Part shown: in pieces, positions 34,119-42,162 of the stretch
How positions within the stretch are numbered: position 1 is the stretch's first letter
Layout: each line of letters starts with the position of its first letter
From: Candidatus Fibrimonas termitidis
GTDB lineage: Bacteria; Fibrobacterota; Fibrobacteria; Fibrobacterales; Fibrobacteraceae
Direction: 5' to 3'
Length of the DNA: 43,609 nt
Assembly: GCA_001462245.1 (NCBI GenBank)
Contig: LIUG01000149.1
Location: forward strand, 468 to 44,076
Program-made: the position numbers and the translations under genes
The notes under the pieces: model-generated
What the model was told of the DNA's origin: nothing
The model's database searches: none
The model's input: the letters and a program-made list of their open reading frames with translations, nothing else

Positions 34119-34415
34119 ATCTAGGCTGTTGGTTGTAATTGTTTGAACGCTTGAGTCCGGTTTTGTCACAGTCCAGTGCAAGAGCGTGCCGTCCTTACGC
34201 ACAGTCATCCTTCCGCCCAAGCCTCCCATATCCTCGCCGAGAAAAAGCGCTATTGCCTCTGCCGGGCATTCCTTGACGCAAGAAGCACACCCCCAGCAAC
34301 GTTCCGGATGCAAAATAACAGCCTTGCCTTCTTTCAATTTGATTAAACTTCCGGGGCAAATTTTTGTACATCTACTGCAACCAGTGCATTTTTCATGCCG
34401 CATTTCAATGCTCAT
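34104..34415 (-). CDS. APS reductase beta subunit-like ferredoxin (AprB-like), short form
   Basis: 103 residues from ATG 34415. Two [4Fe-4S] motifs are visible: C10-C13-C16-C20 (EKCTGCSRCTKICP) and C40-C43-C46-C50 (ERCWGCASCVKECP). After these only ~50 residues follow, while dissimilatory AprB has a longer C-terminal tail; this fits the shorter form used for assimilation. It should pass electrons to the AprA-like flavoprotein, whose end it overlaps by 11 bp. GGGAGG precedes the ATG. Its 3' end overlaps ribF convergently by 15 bp. Confidence 0.82.
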   Translation of the reverse strand: MSIEMRHEKCTGCSRCTKICPGSLIKLKEGKAVILHPERCWGCASCVKECPAEAIALFLGEDMGGLGGRMTVRKDGTLLHWTVTKPDSSVQTITTNSLDSNKY

Positions 34416-36015
34416 AAATTTCTCCCTCCCGAACCAAGGGGCGCAGAACAATCTTTATTTCACCGTTTTCCAACCGAGAGTTGATATAATATTCCGTTTC
34501 TTTTCCGACGGACAGATGAGCAATCAGCGACCTGCACAAAGTAAGGCGTTCTTTGAGTTCCAATACATATACGAGTTCCTGCATATCCGCAGCTGAGATG
34601 AGTTCGGAGCGAGCTTCCAATTCCCGGATTTTTTCGTCCGCAATTTTTAACGAAGTTTCCGAAAAACGGTAAGAGGTGCTTATTCCTCCGGCGTGTTCGT
34701 CCATTACCGCTTGCATTTCTTCTTCCAAATCATTTATAGTAAATGCTGATTTATTAGCTTGGGTATAGGGTATGGGGTTTGGGGTATAGGGTATGGGGTT
34801 TGGGGTATAGGGTATGGGGTTGGGGGTATAGGGTTCATCTATGTATTTTAGCGCTGCTTTTGCTGCGATTTCCCCTTCAACCAAAGCTCCGGTCACATAT
34901 TTTTGCGGGCAGCCTCCCGCTGCATCCCCTGCTGCAAATAGGCCGCGCACGGTTGTTTCTCGGTTTGTACTTACCCAATATCCCGCGGCAGTGTGGCCGC
35001 CTGTGATATAAGGTTCGGTTCCCTCAATTTCAACATTTTGCACGCTTGGCCCTTTGCCGCTTTCTAACCAGCGCAAACTCTGGCTTGGAGCCATATTTAA
35101 GTAAGCTTTCACCAAATCCGTTTCCTGCTCTTTTGTAATTCCTGCAGTTTGCAGATAACAGGGGCCTCGTCCGCTCAAATTTTCCATCACCGTTCCATGC
35201 AGGCGTTGAGAGGTTGTAAGGCCGTATAGGGTTTCATAAACTTCCCCGGCTGAATTTATTTGCTTTGCCCCAACTCCCTGTGCCAAAGTTCCCGTAGGAG
35301 CAATGGTATCTTTGCATCTCAAAGCGATAAAACGCATTTCCAAAGTGGTCATTTCCGCACCCGCGCGAATACCCATTGCAAGCCCCGCTCCGGTGTTGAA
35401 AGGCGGATACCATAACTTGTGCCGGGAAAAGCCAGGGTGGTTCGGTTTATACAGCCCCGAAGCACCTCCGGTAGCGCATAACACAGCTTTAGCAGAAATA
35501 ACATAAAGCACAGGTTCGTCAATAGATATTGCATAAGCACCGAGAATACGGTTGTCCTTAACGATATATTCAAATACATTCACCCGGTTTAGCACGGTGA
35601 TATTCTCCCGTGCCGAGACCGCTTTGGCTAAAATAGGTTTAATGTTCTCCCCGTTGATTTTGATATTGCGCCAGCCACGTGTGACATATTGCCCCTGCTC
35701 ATTTTTCAAAATGGTAAGCCCAAGTGCTTCTAATTTTTCGGCAGCACGGTTAAGCCCCTCCGCCATAGTCAACAGGAGGTCGCCACGCACACTGCCATCC
35801 GCATCGGCACGAGCGTAATCCACATAATCCTGCGGCGTTTTACCCGGCCCTATATAGGCATTGAGAGCGTTAACCCCGGCAGCAAGGCAACCGCTTCGCT
35901 TGATATCGGCTTTTTCAGCGATTAAAACACGAGCATCCGAATTCAGCGCAGCCCAACATCCCGCTGTGCCGCCGCCTATAATCAGAAAATCCGTATCAAT
36001 ACGCCGCAAATCCAC
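34405..36015 (-). CDS. Adenylylsulfate reductase alpha-like flavoprotein (AprA-like)
   Basis: 536 residues of the fumarate-reductase/succinate-dehydrogenase flavoprotein superfamily. The FAD site is IIGGGTAGCWAAL (12-24); GCLAAGVNALNAYI, LCATGGASGLY and the AprA-like GLFAAGDAAGGCPQKYVTGAL are the family pattern I recall for APS reductase. It would reduce adenylylsulfate to sulfite and AMP with the AprB-like partner. Residues ~395-418 are a low-complexity run of PYTPNPI repeats between the FAD domain and the C-terminal helical domain. The gene follows the CysA-like ATPase by 2 bp. A fumarate-reductase-like role is possible, but the AprB and CysA neighbours and cysteine leader favour sulfur. 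Confidence 0.82.
   Translation of the reverse strand: MDLRRIDTDFLIIGGGTAGCWAALNSDARVLIAEKADIKRSGCLAAGVNALNAYIGPGKTPQDYVDYARADADGSVRGDLLLTMAEGLNRAAEKLEALGLTILKNEQGQYVTRGWRNIKINGENIKPILAKAVSARENITVLNRVNVFEYIVKDNRILGAYAISIDEPVLYVISAKAVLCATGGASGLYKPNHPGFSRHKLWYPPFNTGAGLAMGIRAGAEMTTLEMRFIALRCKDTIAPTGTLAQGVGAKQINSAGEVYETLYGLTTSQRLHGTVMENLSGRGPCYLQTAGITKEQETDLVKAYLNMAPSQSLRWLESGKGPSVQNVEIEGTEPYITGGHTAAGYWVSTNRETTVRGLFAAGDAAGGCPQKYVTGALVEGEIAAKAALKYIDEPYTPNPIPYTPNPIPYTPNPIPYTQANKSAFTINDLEEEMQAVMDEHAGGISTSYRFSETSLKIADEKIRELEARSELISAADMQELVYVLELKERLTLCRSLIAHLSVGKETEYYINSRLENGEIKIVLRPLVREGEIYEH
34762..34833 (-). repeat. 21-bp minisatellite inside the aprA-like gene
   Basis: Three full 21-bp units plus a partial fourth, encoding PYTPNPI in frame. 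On the plus strand the unit is a G-rich run with GGGTATAGGG and TATGGGGTTT. The copies are almost identical (one or two changes), so the array is young or kept homogeneous. It adds ~24 residues in a loop. Confidence 0.9.
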
Positions 36016-36017
36016 CC

Positions 36018-36806
36018 TTAAATTCCTTGCTTAATGTCGTTTATGGACTCATACAAATGTTTCTTTTGCTTTAACAAGGGCCTGTTCACATCGCTGAGAA
36101 AGTCGGTGACAAACGGGTTTGCCGGATTATCGCATACCTCTATCGGGCTTCCCATCTGTTCGATTTTCCCTTTGTTCACAATGACTATAGAATCCGAGAC
36201 TTCAAGAGCCTCATCCTGATCGTGTGTTACAAAAATACTGGTGACGTGAATTTCATCATGCAAACGGCGAAGCCAGTTTCGCAGTTCCTTGCGGACTTTT
36301 GCATCAAGAGCACCGAAAGGTTCATCGAGCAGCAATACGGTGGGTTCCACGGCAAGCGCTCTAGCAAGCGCAACTCGCTGCCTTTGCCCGCCGGAAAGTT
36401 CCGATGGGAAGCGATTCACAAAATTCTCCAGTTGAACAAGGGAAACAAGACGCATTACATTTTCATGTATAGTCTTTTTGTCCGGGCGTATTTTTCGTGG
36501 GCGAACACGAAGCCCAAAAGCGATGTTTTCAAACACGTTCATGTGCCTGAAAAGGGCGTAATGCTGAAAGACAAAGCCAACTTTCCTGTCTTTCACCTGT
36601 TTTTTGGTCAAATCTTCCCCAAAAAACTTTATTACGCCGGTATCTGGAGTTTCCAAACCCGCTATAATCCGGAGTAGCGTAGTTTTGCCACAGCCGGAAG
36701 GCCCCAACAAGGCGATGATATCCCCTTTGGGAATATTGATGCTGATGTTGTCCAAGGCAACAAAGTTGCCGAACTTTTTGCTGACGTTTGCTATTTCAAC
36801 GTTCAT
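36018..36806 (-). CDS. cysA: Sulfate/thiosulfate-type ABC transporter ATPase (CysA-like), short form
   Basis: 262 residues. Walker A is GPSGCGKTT, the Q-loop [12 protein letters not shown], the signature LSGGQRQR, Walker [13 protein letters not shown] and the H-loop [18 protein letters not shown] and [14 protein letters not shown] are close to CysA. Full CysA is ~340-365 residues; here the C-terminal regulatory/TOBE part is missing, ending shortly after [15 protein letters not shown]. The gene is first in operon C, whereas CysT, CysW and a sulfate-binding protein are not in the window and must lie elsewhere. GGAG lies 8-9 nt before the ATG. Confidence 0.85.
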   Translation of the reverse strand: MNVEIANVSKKFGNFVALDNISINIPKGDIIALLGPSGCGKTTLLRIIAGLETPDTGVIKFFGEDLTKKQVKDRKVGFVFQHYALFRHMNVFENIAFGLRVRPRKIRPDKKTIHENVMRLVSLVQLENFVNRFPSELSGGQRQRVALARALAVEPTVLLLDEPFGALDAKVRKELRNWLRRLHDEIHVTSIFVTHDQDEALEVSDSIVIVNKGKIEQMGSPIEVCDNPANPFVTDFLSDVNRPLLKQKKHLYESINDIKQGI

Positions 36807-36830
36807 AATTGTATCTCCAAAGATTATTTG

Positions 36831-36863
36831 CTTCTTTTATGGTGCGAAGCACACCGTGAAATA
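36831..36863 (-). promoter_or_regulatory. 33-nt conserved leader block with hairpin, copy 2
   Basis: Identical to 25885-25917, in the same place between the cysteine leader and the first gene (cysA-like). The hairpin is at 36841-36855. Perfect identity of a non-coding 33-mer at two loci 11 kb apart suggests function or recent duplication. Confidence 0.7.
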
Positions 36864-36881
36864 AGGATTTTTTGAAAAATT

Positions 36882-36962
36882 TTAGCAACAACACAGTCTG
36901 TTGCTGGAGAATACTCGACAGCATAGGTGTTTAGAGAATGATATTTTGTTGCTCAAAGCCAT
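36882..36962 (-). CDS. Cysteine-rich leader peptide 3 (26 aa)
   Basis: Starts MALSNKISFSK, continues HLCCRVFSSNR and ends Leu-Cys-Cys-Cys (CTG TGT TGT TGC) before TAA. It is almost the same as leader 2 but with one Cys codon fewer. AGCAACA copies (on the minus strand at 36953-36947 and 36905-36899) can each pair with TGTTGCT at 36890-36884. The second pairing is followed by AAAAUUUUU, which could act as a weak terminator. It sits upstream of cysA-aprA-aprB. Confidence 0.85.
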   Translation of the reverse strand: MALSNKISFSKHLCCRVFSSNRLCCC

Positions 36963-36973
36963 AATCGGACTTA

Positions 36974-37002
36974 AATATAGAAAAATAAAGAAACCTTGTC
37001 AA
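36974..37002 (-). promoter_or_regulatory. Promoter of cysteine-leader operon C
   Basis: On the minus strand TTGACA is at 37002-36997 and TATATT at 36979-36974, spacer 17 bp, with the leader ATG 11 nt downstream. Same arrangement as at 20018 and 25743. Confidence 0.85.
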
Positions 37003-37037
37003 GGGAAATTTTTCAAAGTGAAATTTTTCAAAGTAAA

Positions 37038-39983
37038 TTATTTTACCACCTTAGCTGTTTTCCCACCCGCCTTTACAATATATACACCCTTTGGCAAATG
37101 CGCTACGGAACTTGTCATCAATACTTTGCCTTGCAGGTTGTATATGCGCATGGGGGTTGCTTGCGATATTCCTGCAATTTGGAGGCTGAGGATTGGGACT
37201 ATTTCCTCAATTTCCGTAATATTCACCTTTATGTCTGTCGGCTGTGTAAGGATGTAGTTCCCTGCATCAGTGCCGGACAGTGTAATATTTGTTGTGACCG
37301 CCTTGCCGTTACCTATGTCTGCATCGTCAATCGTGCCGATTCCGAGTATTAATACAACATCATCGTCAGGCACAATGCCAACAAGTGTTCCGCCGGTAAG
37401 TTCAACTGTTGTTATGTCGCTGTCGTAAGTTCGGTCCATTGCAGTTACACCGGAAACTGTAACAGATTTCGCTTTAATCTCATAATCCCCAAGCGCGATT
37501 CCATCTGCTGCATAAAAATCTTCGCCACCGTCAACATTAACCGTTACATCATACGTTCCAGCATTGATTGGAATGATTGCGCTGCCGTTATACAATACCG
37601 TTATCGCACCCATGCCGGTACCTGTCACTTGGCCGATTCCTTGCGCTGTGCCAGTGTAAATGTGATCGGGTATGGCAAAAACCAAATCCGTTGTTTTGGG
37701 TATTCTTTTTATAATTTGCATTTTTGAAGCTCCGGCTGCAAAATTTGCATTCGCTTTTGAGCGAGCGAATATATAATACTTTGATTCCTCATCAAAATTC
37801 TCAAAAACCGTTTCTGCTTGCCAGCCACTTATAGGCTCGGTAGCAATCGTATTTATCGCATATTCTACAGTTTGCCCTGTGTTAGCCAACAGTGTTGCTT
37901 CGCTTGCGAGTGCCGGATCGGATACATTTGCACCGACAATCAGGTTACCGATACGTGTTCCGTTAATGACGATAGCAGAGCTGTCCTCAGGTATTACCGT
38001 GCCATTATTTGCTATCGTCGCACCACTGGGTACTGTAAGCGTTGCGTCGCCAGGTATTTTCAGCGTTCTGCCGCTTGGTATAGTCAGTGTTCTGCCGCTT
38101 GGCAGTGTATATTGAACAGGAGATAGCGTTATTTCGGCGTTACCATACCAGCTCGTAGCACTGCCGCTAACAAGAATACCGCTTGTTTTTGCGCTTGCAT
38201 CGCCAACGGAACTTGCAAATACCAAGGCGTTGCCATTCATTGTGAGTGTACCTGTGCTACCGTTTTGTCCGTAGCCTATACCTCTGGCACTACTATTACC
38301 GCCTGTAGCCGTTACCATTCCGCCGTTAATTGCAACATTTCCGCCTGCGCCACCGTTATATCGAGTGCCACCGACTGTGCCTCCGGCGCCACCACCAATG
38401 CCTGCTCCACCGTTGTAACCGCCTATAGCGTTGACCGTGCCGCCTATAATTATAACCTCACCGCCTGAGGCACCATAACCACCGCCTATGCCTGCTGCAC
38501 CTCTACCACCCTCAGCGTTGATCGTACCGCTTTCAATAATAAGCGTACCGTCTGTTGTGTTGATGGCTGCGCTCCCGCCTATAGGATATACATAAGTCAT
38601 TTCTTCATTGCTAACATTAAGGATGCCGCCTGAACGACTGTCTTTAATGATAAATGTTTTGCCTGAAGCAATTTTTATGCCGTTGTCTCCGCCATTAGGT
38701 ATCTCAATCGTCAATGTATAACCATTTAAATCAAGGGTAAAGTCTTCTCCAATATTAAGTTGTCCTGTTAATTTATCGGCATCGACAAAGTCTGCTTGCA
38801 ATACGTATGTTCCGCCATTAGCGGCTTTATACACCAAATTATCTCCGGGTGAATCGCTAGGTTTGATGTTTATTACAGCAGCTTGACCATAGCTATAAGG
38901 ACCATTAGGGGAAGGGCTTGGATTTAAACCGCTGTTACTGTTAACCGTAATAGCATAGAAGCCGTCAGAATTTCCTCCCCAACCCCAATTGATATGAAAA
39001 TTATTGCTAGAATTATAGCCATCTAAAACAAAAGCGTGACCACCATTGCCATTGCCGCCATTTCCGGAATAATACACAGGCAAGCCATCGTTAATCTGGT
39101 CTTTTAAAAGTCCTACCCAATCTAATGTAGCTTTGTCTCGATCTATATATTGAACTCTATAGTCATAATCAAAATATTTCATTAATGCAGAAGGGACGTC
39201 CTTTGAATACGCACCACTCTCACCAGTCCCATAATTCATTTCAACAGACCTTCCTGCCGCATTCATCAAATCCGCAACAGCATAATCTTGTGCTATATTC
39301 GCCCAATCAAATGCAACTTGAGGCAAAGCCGAAACCGAAAGTCCGCCTCTGGAGGTATATGCCGGTATTGTGCCGGTTGTGCTTGCAGGGTATTTATGGT
39401 AATTCATTATTTGTGCCATCGTTGTTGCAATGCAGCCTGTAAGAGTTTGTACCCCATTTATCATAGGCGTTTGGTTCCAATATGGTCCCCGTTGATTCCA
39501 TTGCGTTTTTACTAAATAATCCCCCACAACATAAGCTGCCCCAGCAGCGTAAAGTGCCCATTCATCCTTTATATCCTGTGTCTGCGCCTGCCCATTCTCC
39601 AAGGCAAACTCCATTTCCCGCTCAATATTCCCAATATACCACGCAAAGTTGAGCGGCAAATTAGCTGGGTCGTAGGCTCCTTTATCCGAAATCCCTATAA
39701 TAGGACTAAAAACATCATCTCCTGAAACGATAATAAAACCCTTGTCATTATCGTTCTGGAAAACGTAAAGCAAGGCATCTTCCGCAACGGCAGGGGCAGC
39801 AGCATCGGGTGCCGGTGCATACATTAACCTTGCTTCTCGCTTCTTAAACGACTTGTGTTTAAGGCTCAATTTTTTGCTTTTGGCAGCGTTTTCCGCTACC
39901 TGCGAAGCCTTCTCAAAAGAAACCGGAGCGGCAAAAACCACAACCGAGAGCGCAAGAACGGCAATTAGAAATTTTAAGGACAT
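37038..39983 (-). CDS. Secreted C10-family (streptopain-like) cysteine peptidase with beta-helix, MBG and YDG domains
   Basis: 981 residues. Signal peptide 1-18 (VVVFAA), propeptide to ~150, then a C10 peptidase with catalytic C184 (TLTGCIATTMAQIMNYH) and H316 (GNGGHAFVLDGY), and the INWGWGG motif near 331-337. After ~380 comes a Gly-rich beta-helix with GGNGGAGIGGG-like turns. A bacterial Ig-like MBG-type part follows (YTGTAQGIGQVTGTG), then a YDG-type part (TYDSDITTVELTGG). The last ~35 residues are a type-A sorting-tail-like end (MRIYNLQGKVL ... LPKGVYIVKAGGKTAKVVK). Probably an extracellular protease held at or released from the cell surface. It has the MMMYNT leader ORF upstream. Confidence 0.9.
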   Translation of the reverse strand: MSLKFLIAVLALSVVVFAAPVSFEKASQVAENAAKSKKLSLKHKSFKKREARLMYAPAPDAAAPAVAEDALLYVFQNDNDKGFIIVSGDDVFSPIIGISDKGAYDPANLPLNFAWYIGNIEREMEFALENGQAQTQDIKDEWALYAAGAAYVVGDYLVKTQWNQRGPYWNQTPMINGVQTLTGCIATTMAQIMNYHKYPASTTGTIPAYTSRGGLSVSALPQVAFDWANIAQDYAVADLMNAAGRSVEMNYGTGESGAYSKDVPSALMKYFDYDYRVQYIDRDKATLDWVGLLKDQINDGLPVYYSGNGGNGNGGHAFVLDGYNSSNNFHINWGWGGNSDGFYAITVNSNSGLNPSPSPNGPYSYGQAAVINIKPSDSPGDNLVYKAANGGTYVLQADFVDADKLTGQLNIGEDFTLDLNGYTLTIEIPNGGDNGIKIASGKTFIIKDSRSGGILNVSNEEMTYVYPIGGSAAINTTDGTLIIESGTINAEGGRGAAGIGGGYGASGGEVIIIGGTVNAIGGYNGGAGIGGGAGGTVGGTRYNGGAGGNVAINGGMVTATGGNSSARGIGYGQNGSTGTLTMNGNALVFASSVGDASAKTSGILVSGSATSWYGNAEITLSPVQYTLPSGRTLTIPSGRTLKIPGDATLTVPSGATIANNGTVIPEDSSAIVINGTRIGNLIVGANVSDPALASEATLLANTGQTVEYAINTIATEPISGWQAETVFENFDEESKYYIFARSKANANFAAGASKMQIIKRIPKTTDLVFAIPDHIYTGTAQGIGQVTGTGMGAITVLYNGSAIIPINAGTYDVTVNVDGGEDFYAADGIALGDYEIKAKSVTVSGVTAMDRTYDSDITTVELTGGTLVGIVPDDDVVLILGIGTIDDADIGNGKAVTTNITLSGTDAGNYILTQPTDIKVNITEIEEIVPILSLQIAGISQATPMRIYNLQGKVLMTSSVAHLPKGVYIVKAGGKTAKVVK

Positions 39984-40035
39984 AATGCCTCCGATTGAAG
40001 GGAATAAGGCATAAGTTTACAGGGGAGATTGAATG

Positions 40036-40095
40036 TTAGGCTTTGCCTGCACCGTAAGCTCCTTTCGCCTTGTTTTGGGTGTTATACATCATCAT
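40036..40095 (-). CDS. Tiny conserved leader ORF, MMMYNT family (19 aa), copy 2
   Basis: Met-Met-Met-Tyr-Asn-Thr-Gln-Asn, then Lys-Ala-Lys, Gly-Ala-Tyr-Gly-Ala-Gly, and Lys-Ala before TAA. It matches the ORF at 4804-4866 in its start and GA-x-GAG core. The ATG lies 7 nt after the -10 box, as there. It precedes the C10 peptidase gene by 52 nt. Function unknown. Confidence 0.5.
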   Translation of the reverse strand: MMMYNTQNKAKGAYGAGKA

Positions 40096-40102
40096 GTGCG
40101 TG

Positions 40103-40131
40103 AATGTAGAAAATATTTTTTGGCTTGTCAA
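40103..40131 (-). promoter_or_regulatory. Promoter of the MMMYNT leader ORF and the C10 peptidase gene
   Basis: On the minus strand TTGACA (40131-40126) and TACATT (40108-40103) are spaced by 17 bp and followed after 7 nt by ATG. Same geometry as 4768-4796. Confidence 0.75.
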
Positions 40132-40164
40132 GGCATTTTTAGAAAATTTTTGAAAAATTTGTAA

Positions 40165-40179
40165 ATTAGCAAAGCTAAT
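40165..40179. promoter_or_regulatory. Palindrome overlapping the bioA start codon
   Basis: ATTAGC-aaa-GCTAAT, a perfect 6-bp inverted repeat whose right arm enters the ATG at 40178. It could be a repressor site or a small hairpin reducing translation. No known operator is recognised. Confidence 0.3.
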
Positions 40180-41407
40180 GTATTCATCCGCTGACAAACC
40201 GCTTTGGTTTCCATACGCTCAAATGCAAACCATGCCACCCCCATTGCGTGTTAAAAACGCAAACGGGGTTATGCTCAAATTGGAGAATGGGCAAGAACTG
40301 ATAGATGCCATTTCCAGTTGGTGGTGCGTTATTCACGGCTATAATCACCCGGAAATAAATGCGGCTCTTAAAGAGCAGATGGAAAAGTTTTCCCATGTGA
40401 TGCTAGGCGGGTTAACCCATGAACCTGTGGAAAATTTGGCAAAGGAGCTTGTTGGGCTTACAGGTTTAAACCATGTTTTTTTCGCTGATTCCGGTTCGGT
40501 TGGAATGGAAGCAGCAATGAAAATGGCGGTGCAATTTTGGAAAAACCGAGGTGTTAATGGCAAACATAAATTTGCCTGTTTGTTGAAGGGCTACCACGGC
40601 GATACAACCGGCGCAATGTCGCTTGGAGACCCCGAAGAAGGTATGCATCATTTGTTCAAGGGCTATTTGCCAAAGCAATTTTTTATAGAACCATCTTTGC
40701 AAAAAATGGAAACCCTGTTCGAGGAGCATTCTGCGGAAATAGCGGCTTTTGCTTGCGAACCGCTTTTGCAAGGCGCGGGCGGTTTTAATTTTTACCCCCC
40801 GGAATTTTTAAGCGGAGCGAGGGAGCTTTGCGATAAATATAATATATTGCTGATAGCAGACGAGGTAGCTACCGGTTTCGGACGCACAGGAACAATGTTC
40901 GCTTGCGAGCAGGCCGGCGTTATTCCGGACATAATGGTTTTAGGCAAGGGCTTAACCGCCGGTTATTTAGGGTTAAGCGCAACTCTTGCAACGGATAAAG
41001 TTTATAATTCCTTTTTGGGCAATTCATATGAAAAAGCGTTTATGCACGGCCCGACTTTTATGGGAAATGCGCTTGCGTGCAGTGTTGCTCTTGCTTCGTT
41101 AAAAATTTTTGAGCGTGAAAATTATTTGCGAAAAATAGCCCGCATAAATGAAATTTTAAAAGAGGAACTTTTGGGTTTTGAGATGCATGGGGTTAAAGAA
41201 ACACGTGTGTTCGGAGCATGTGGGGTTATAGAGACTGAAACGGAAGAAATTCACAAAGGCATTCAGGAATTCGCCGCTCTCCGTGGCGTGTGGCTGCGTC
41301 CTTTTTTACGAGTTGTTTATGCAATGCCGCCTTATATAATCTCGGAAAAGGAACTCCGAAAAGTTTGCAGCGTGATGAAGGAATTTTTTATCAAAGCCAG
41401 CCGATAA
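40178..41407 (+). CDS. bioA: Adenosylmethionine-8-amino-7-oxononanoate aminotransferase
   Basis: 409 residues, class III PLP aminotransferase of biotin synthesis; it converts KAPA to DAPA using S-adenosylmethionine as amino donor. LWFPYAQM near the start, ISSWWCVIHGYNHPEIN, FADSGSVGMEAAMKMA, GYHGDTTGAM, IADEVATGFGRTG (PLP-contacting Asp), the PLP lysine in LGKGLTAG and HGPTFMGNALACSVA are diagnostic for BioA. No other bio gene is in the window. Its 3' end overlaps the GluQRS-like gene convergently by 17 bp. Confidence 0.93.
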   Translation: MYSSADKPLWFPYAQMQTMPPPLRVKNANGVMLKLENGQELIDAISSWWCVIHGYNHPEINAALKEQMEKFSHVMLGGLTHEPVENLAKELVGLTGLNHVFFADSGSVGMEAAMKMAVQFWKNRGVNGKHKFACLLKGYHGDTTGAMSLGDPEEGMHHLFKGYLPKQFFIEPSLQKMETLFEEHSAEIAAFACEPLLQGAGGFNFYPPEFLSGARELCDKYNILLIADEVATGFGRTGTMFACEQAGVIPDIMVLGKGLTAGYLGLSATLATDKVYNSFLGNSYEKAFMHGPTFMGNALACSVALASLKIFERENYLRKIARINEILKEELLGFEMHGVKETRVFGACGVIETETEEIHKGIQEFAALRGVWLRPFLRVVYAMPPYIISEKELRKVCSVMKEFFIKASR

Positions 41408-42098
41408 GTTCTGCCGCATCTTCCCAAGAAATTTCGTCAGGGATTTCCAAATTCGGCATAGCTACCCTGCACAGGTCGCTTATCACCTTTTCTGCTGGAA
41501 TTCCCGCCTCTCTTTCCATGAAAATTCCCTCCGAGCCGTCTCGTTTGCTGAGTTTTTTTCCGTTAGAGCCGTAAAGCAAGGAATGATGAAAAAATTGCGG
41601 CATCTCTTTTCTGCCTAAAACTTTCGCCAGAGAAATCTGCTTGTCTATTGAATCTTCTAGGTCTTCGCCGCGTATTATCAAATCCATGTCTTCTTCAAAA
41701 TCGTCCACAACAACGGCAAACATATAAGTCCATTGCCCCCAGGCATCCTTAACTGCGAAATCGCCGATTGGCTCCGGATTTTTGAACATGGTTTTGGGTT
41801 TTTCGGTTTTATAAACATCGTACAATAAATTGCATTTCTGCAAAAATTTAAAGTATTTTTCATAAATTTCGTTTCGTTCGCTTTGAACGCTTTCGCTTTG
41901 CCACTTAAAGCCAAGCCATTCCAAATCCTTTTTTATAATGTCAGAAAAATACTGCGAACACCGCAATCTATCATGGTCTTCCAGCCTCAGATGAATGCTT
42001 GCGTTCTTGGCTTTAGCAATGGCAGAAACGCAGAGAGCGCTCCAAATATGCCCTTTATGCAAATATCCGGTTGGGCTAGGGGCAAAGCGAGTTTTCAT
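41391..42098 (-). CDS. Glutamyl-Q tRNA(Asp) synthetase-like protein
   Basis: 235 residues, a shortened glutamyl-tRNA synthetase catalytic core without anticodon-binding domain. The HIGH-like motif is in RFAPSPTGYLHKGH (4-17), RLEDHD follows, and the KMSKS-like motif is KKLSKRDGS. GluQRS attaches glutamate to queuosine in tRNA-Asp. The zinc-binding Cys pair found in many GluQRS enzymes is not seen between ~100 and 125, where CNLLYDVYKTEK stands. The length fits GluQRS rather than GltX (~470). Confidence 0.8.
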   Translation of the reverse strand: MKTRFAPSPTGYLHKGHIWSALCVSAIAKAKNASIHLRLEDHDRLRCSQYFSDIIKKDLEWLGFKWQSESVQSERNEIYEKYFKFLQKCNLLYDVYKTEKPKTMFKNPEPIGDFAVKDAWGQWTYMFAVVVDDFEEDMDLIIRGEDLEDSIDKQISLAKVLGRKEMPQFFHHSLLYGSNGKKLSKRDGSEGIFMEREAGIPAEKVISDLCRVAMPNLEIPDEISWEDAAELIGWL

Positions 42099-42162
42099 AA
42101 CACTTTATTAGCTATGTAATGTAGAAATGATTTTACTATATTAGTAACTCATTGGTGAAAAT

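Noticed and set aside
34762-34833. G-rich repeats read as telomere-like or non-coding DNA.
   Set aside because: The array is in frame within the AprA-like gene, encodes PYTPNPI without stop, and both flanks continue the same protein.
36901-37257. Open frames antisense to the cysteine leaders (36901 +, and 25843 and 20179 on the minus strand); two share a MLENTRQHRCLEN start.
   Set aside because: The antisense similarity is a mirror of the conserved leader: third positions face each other, so silent changes in one frame are nearly silent in the other. The similarity is lost in the diverged leader 1, while the Cys run, promoters and distance are kept on the sense strand.
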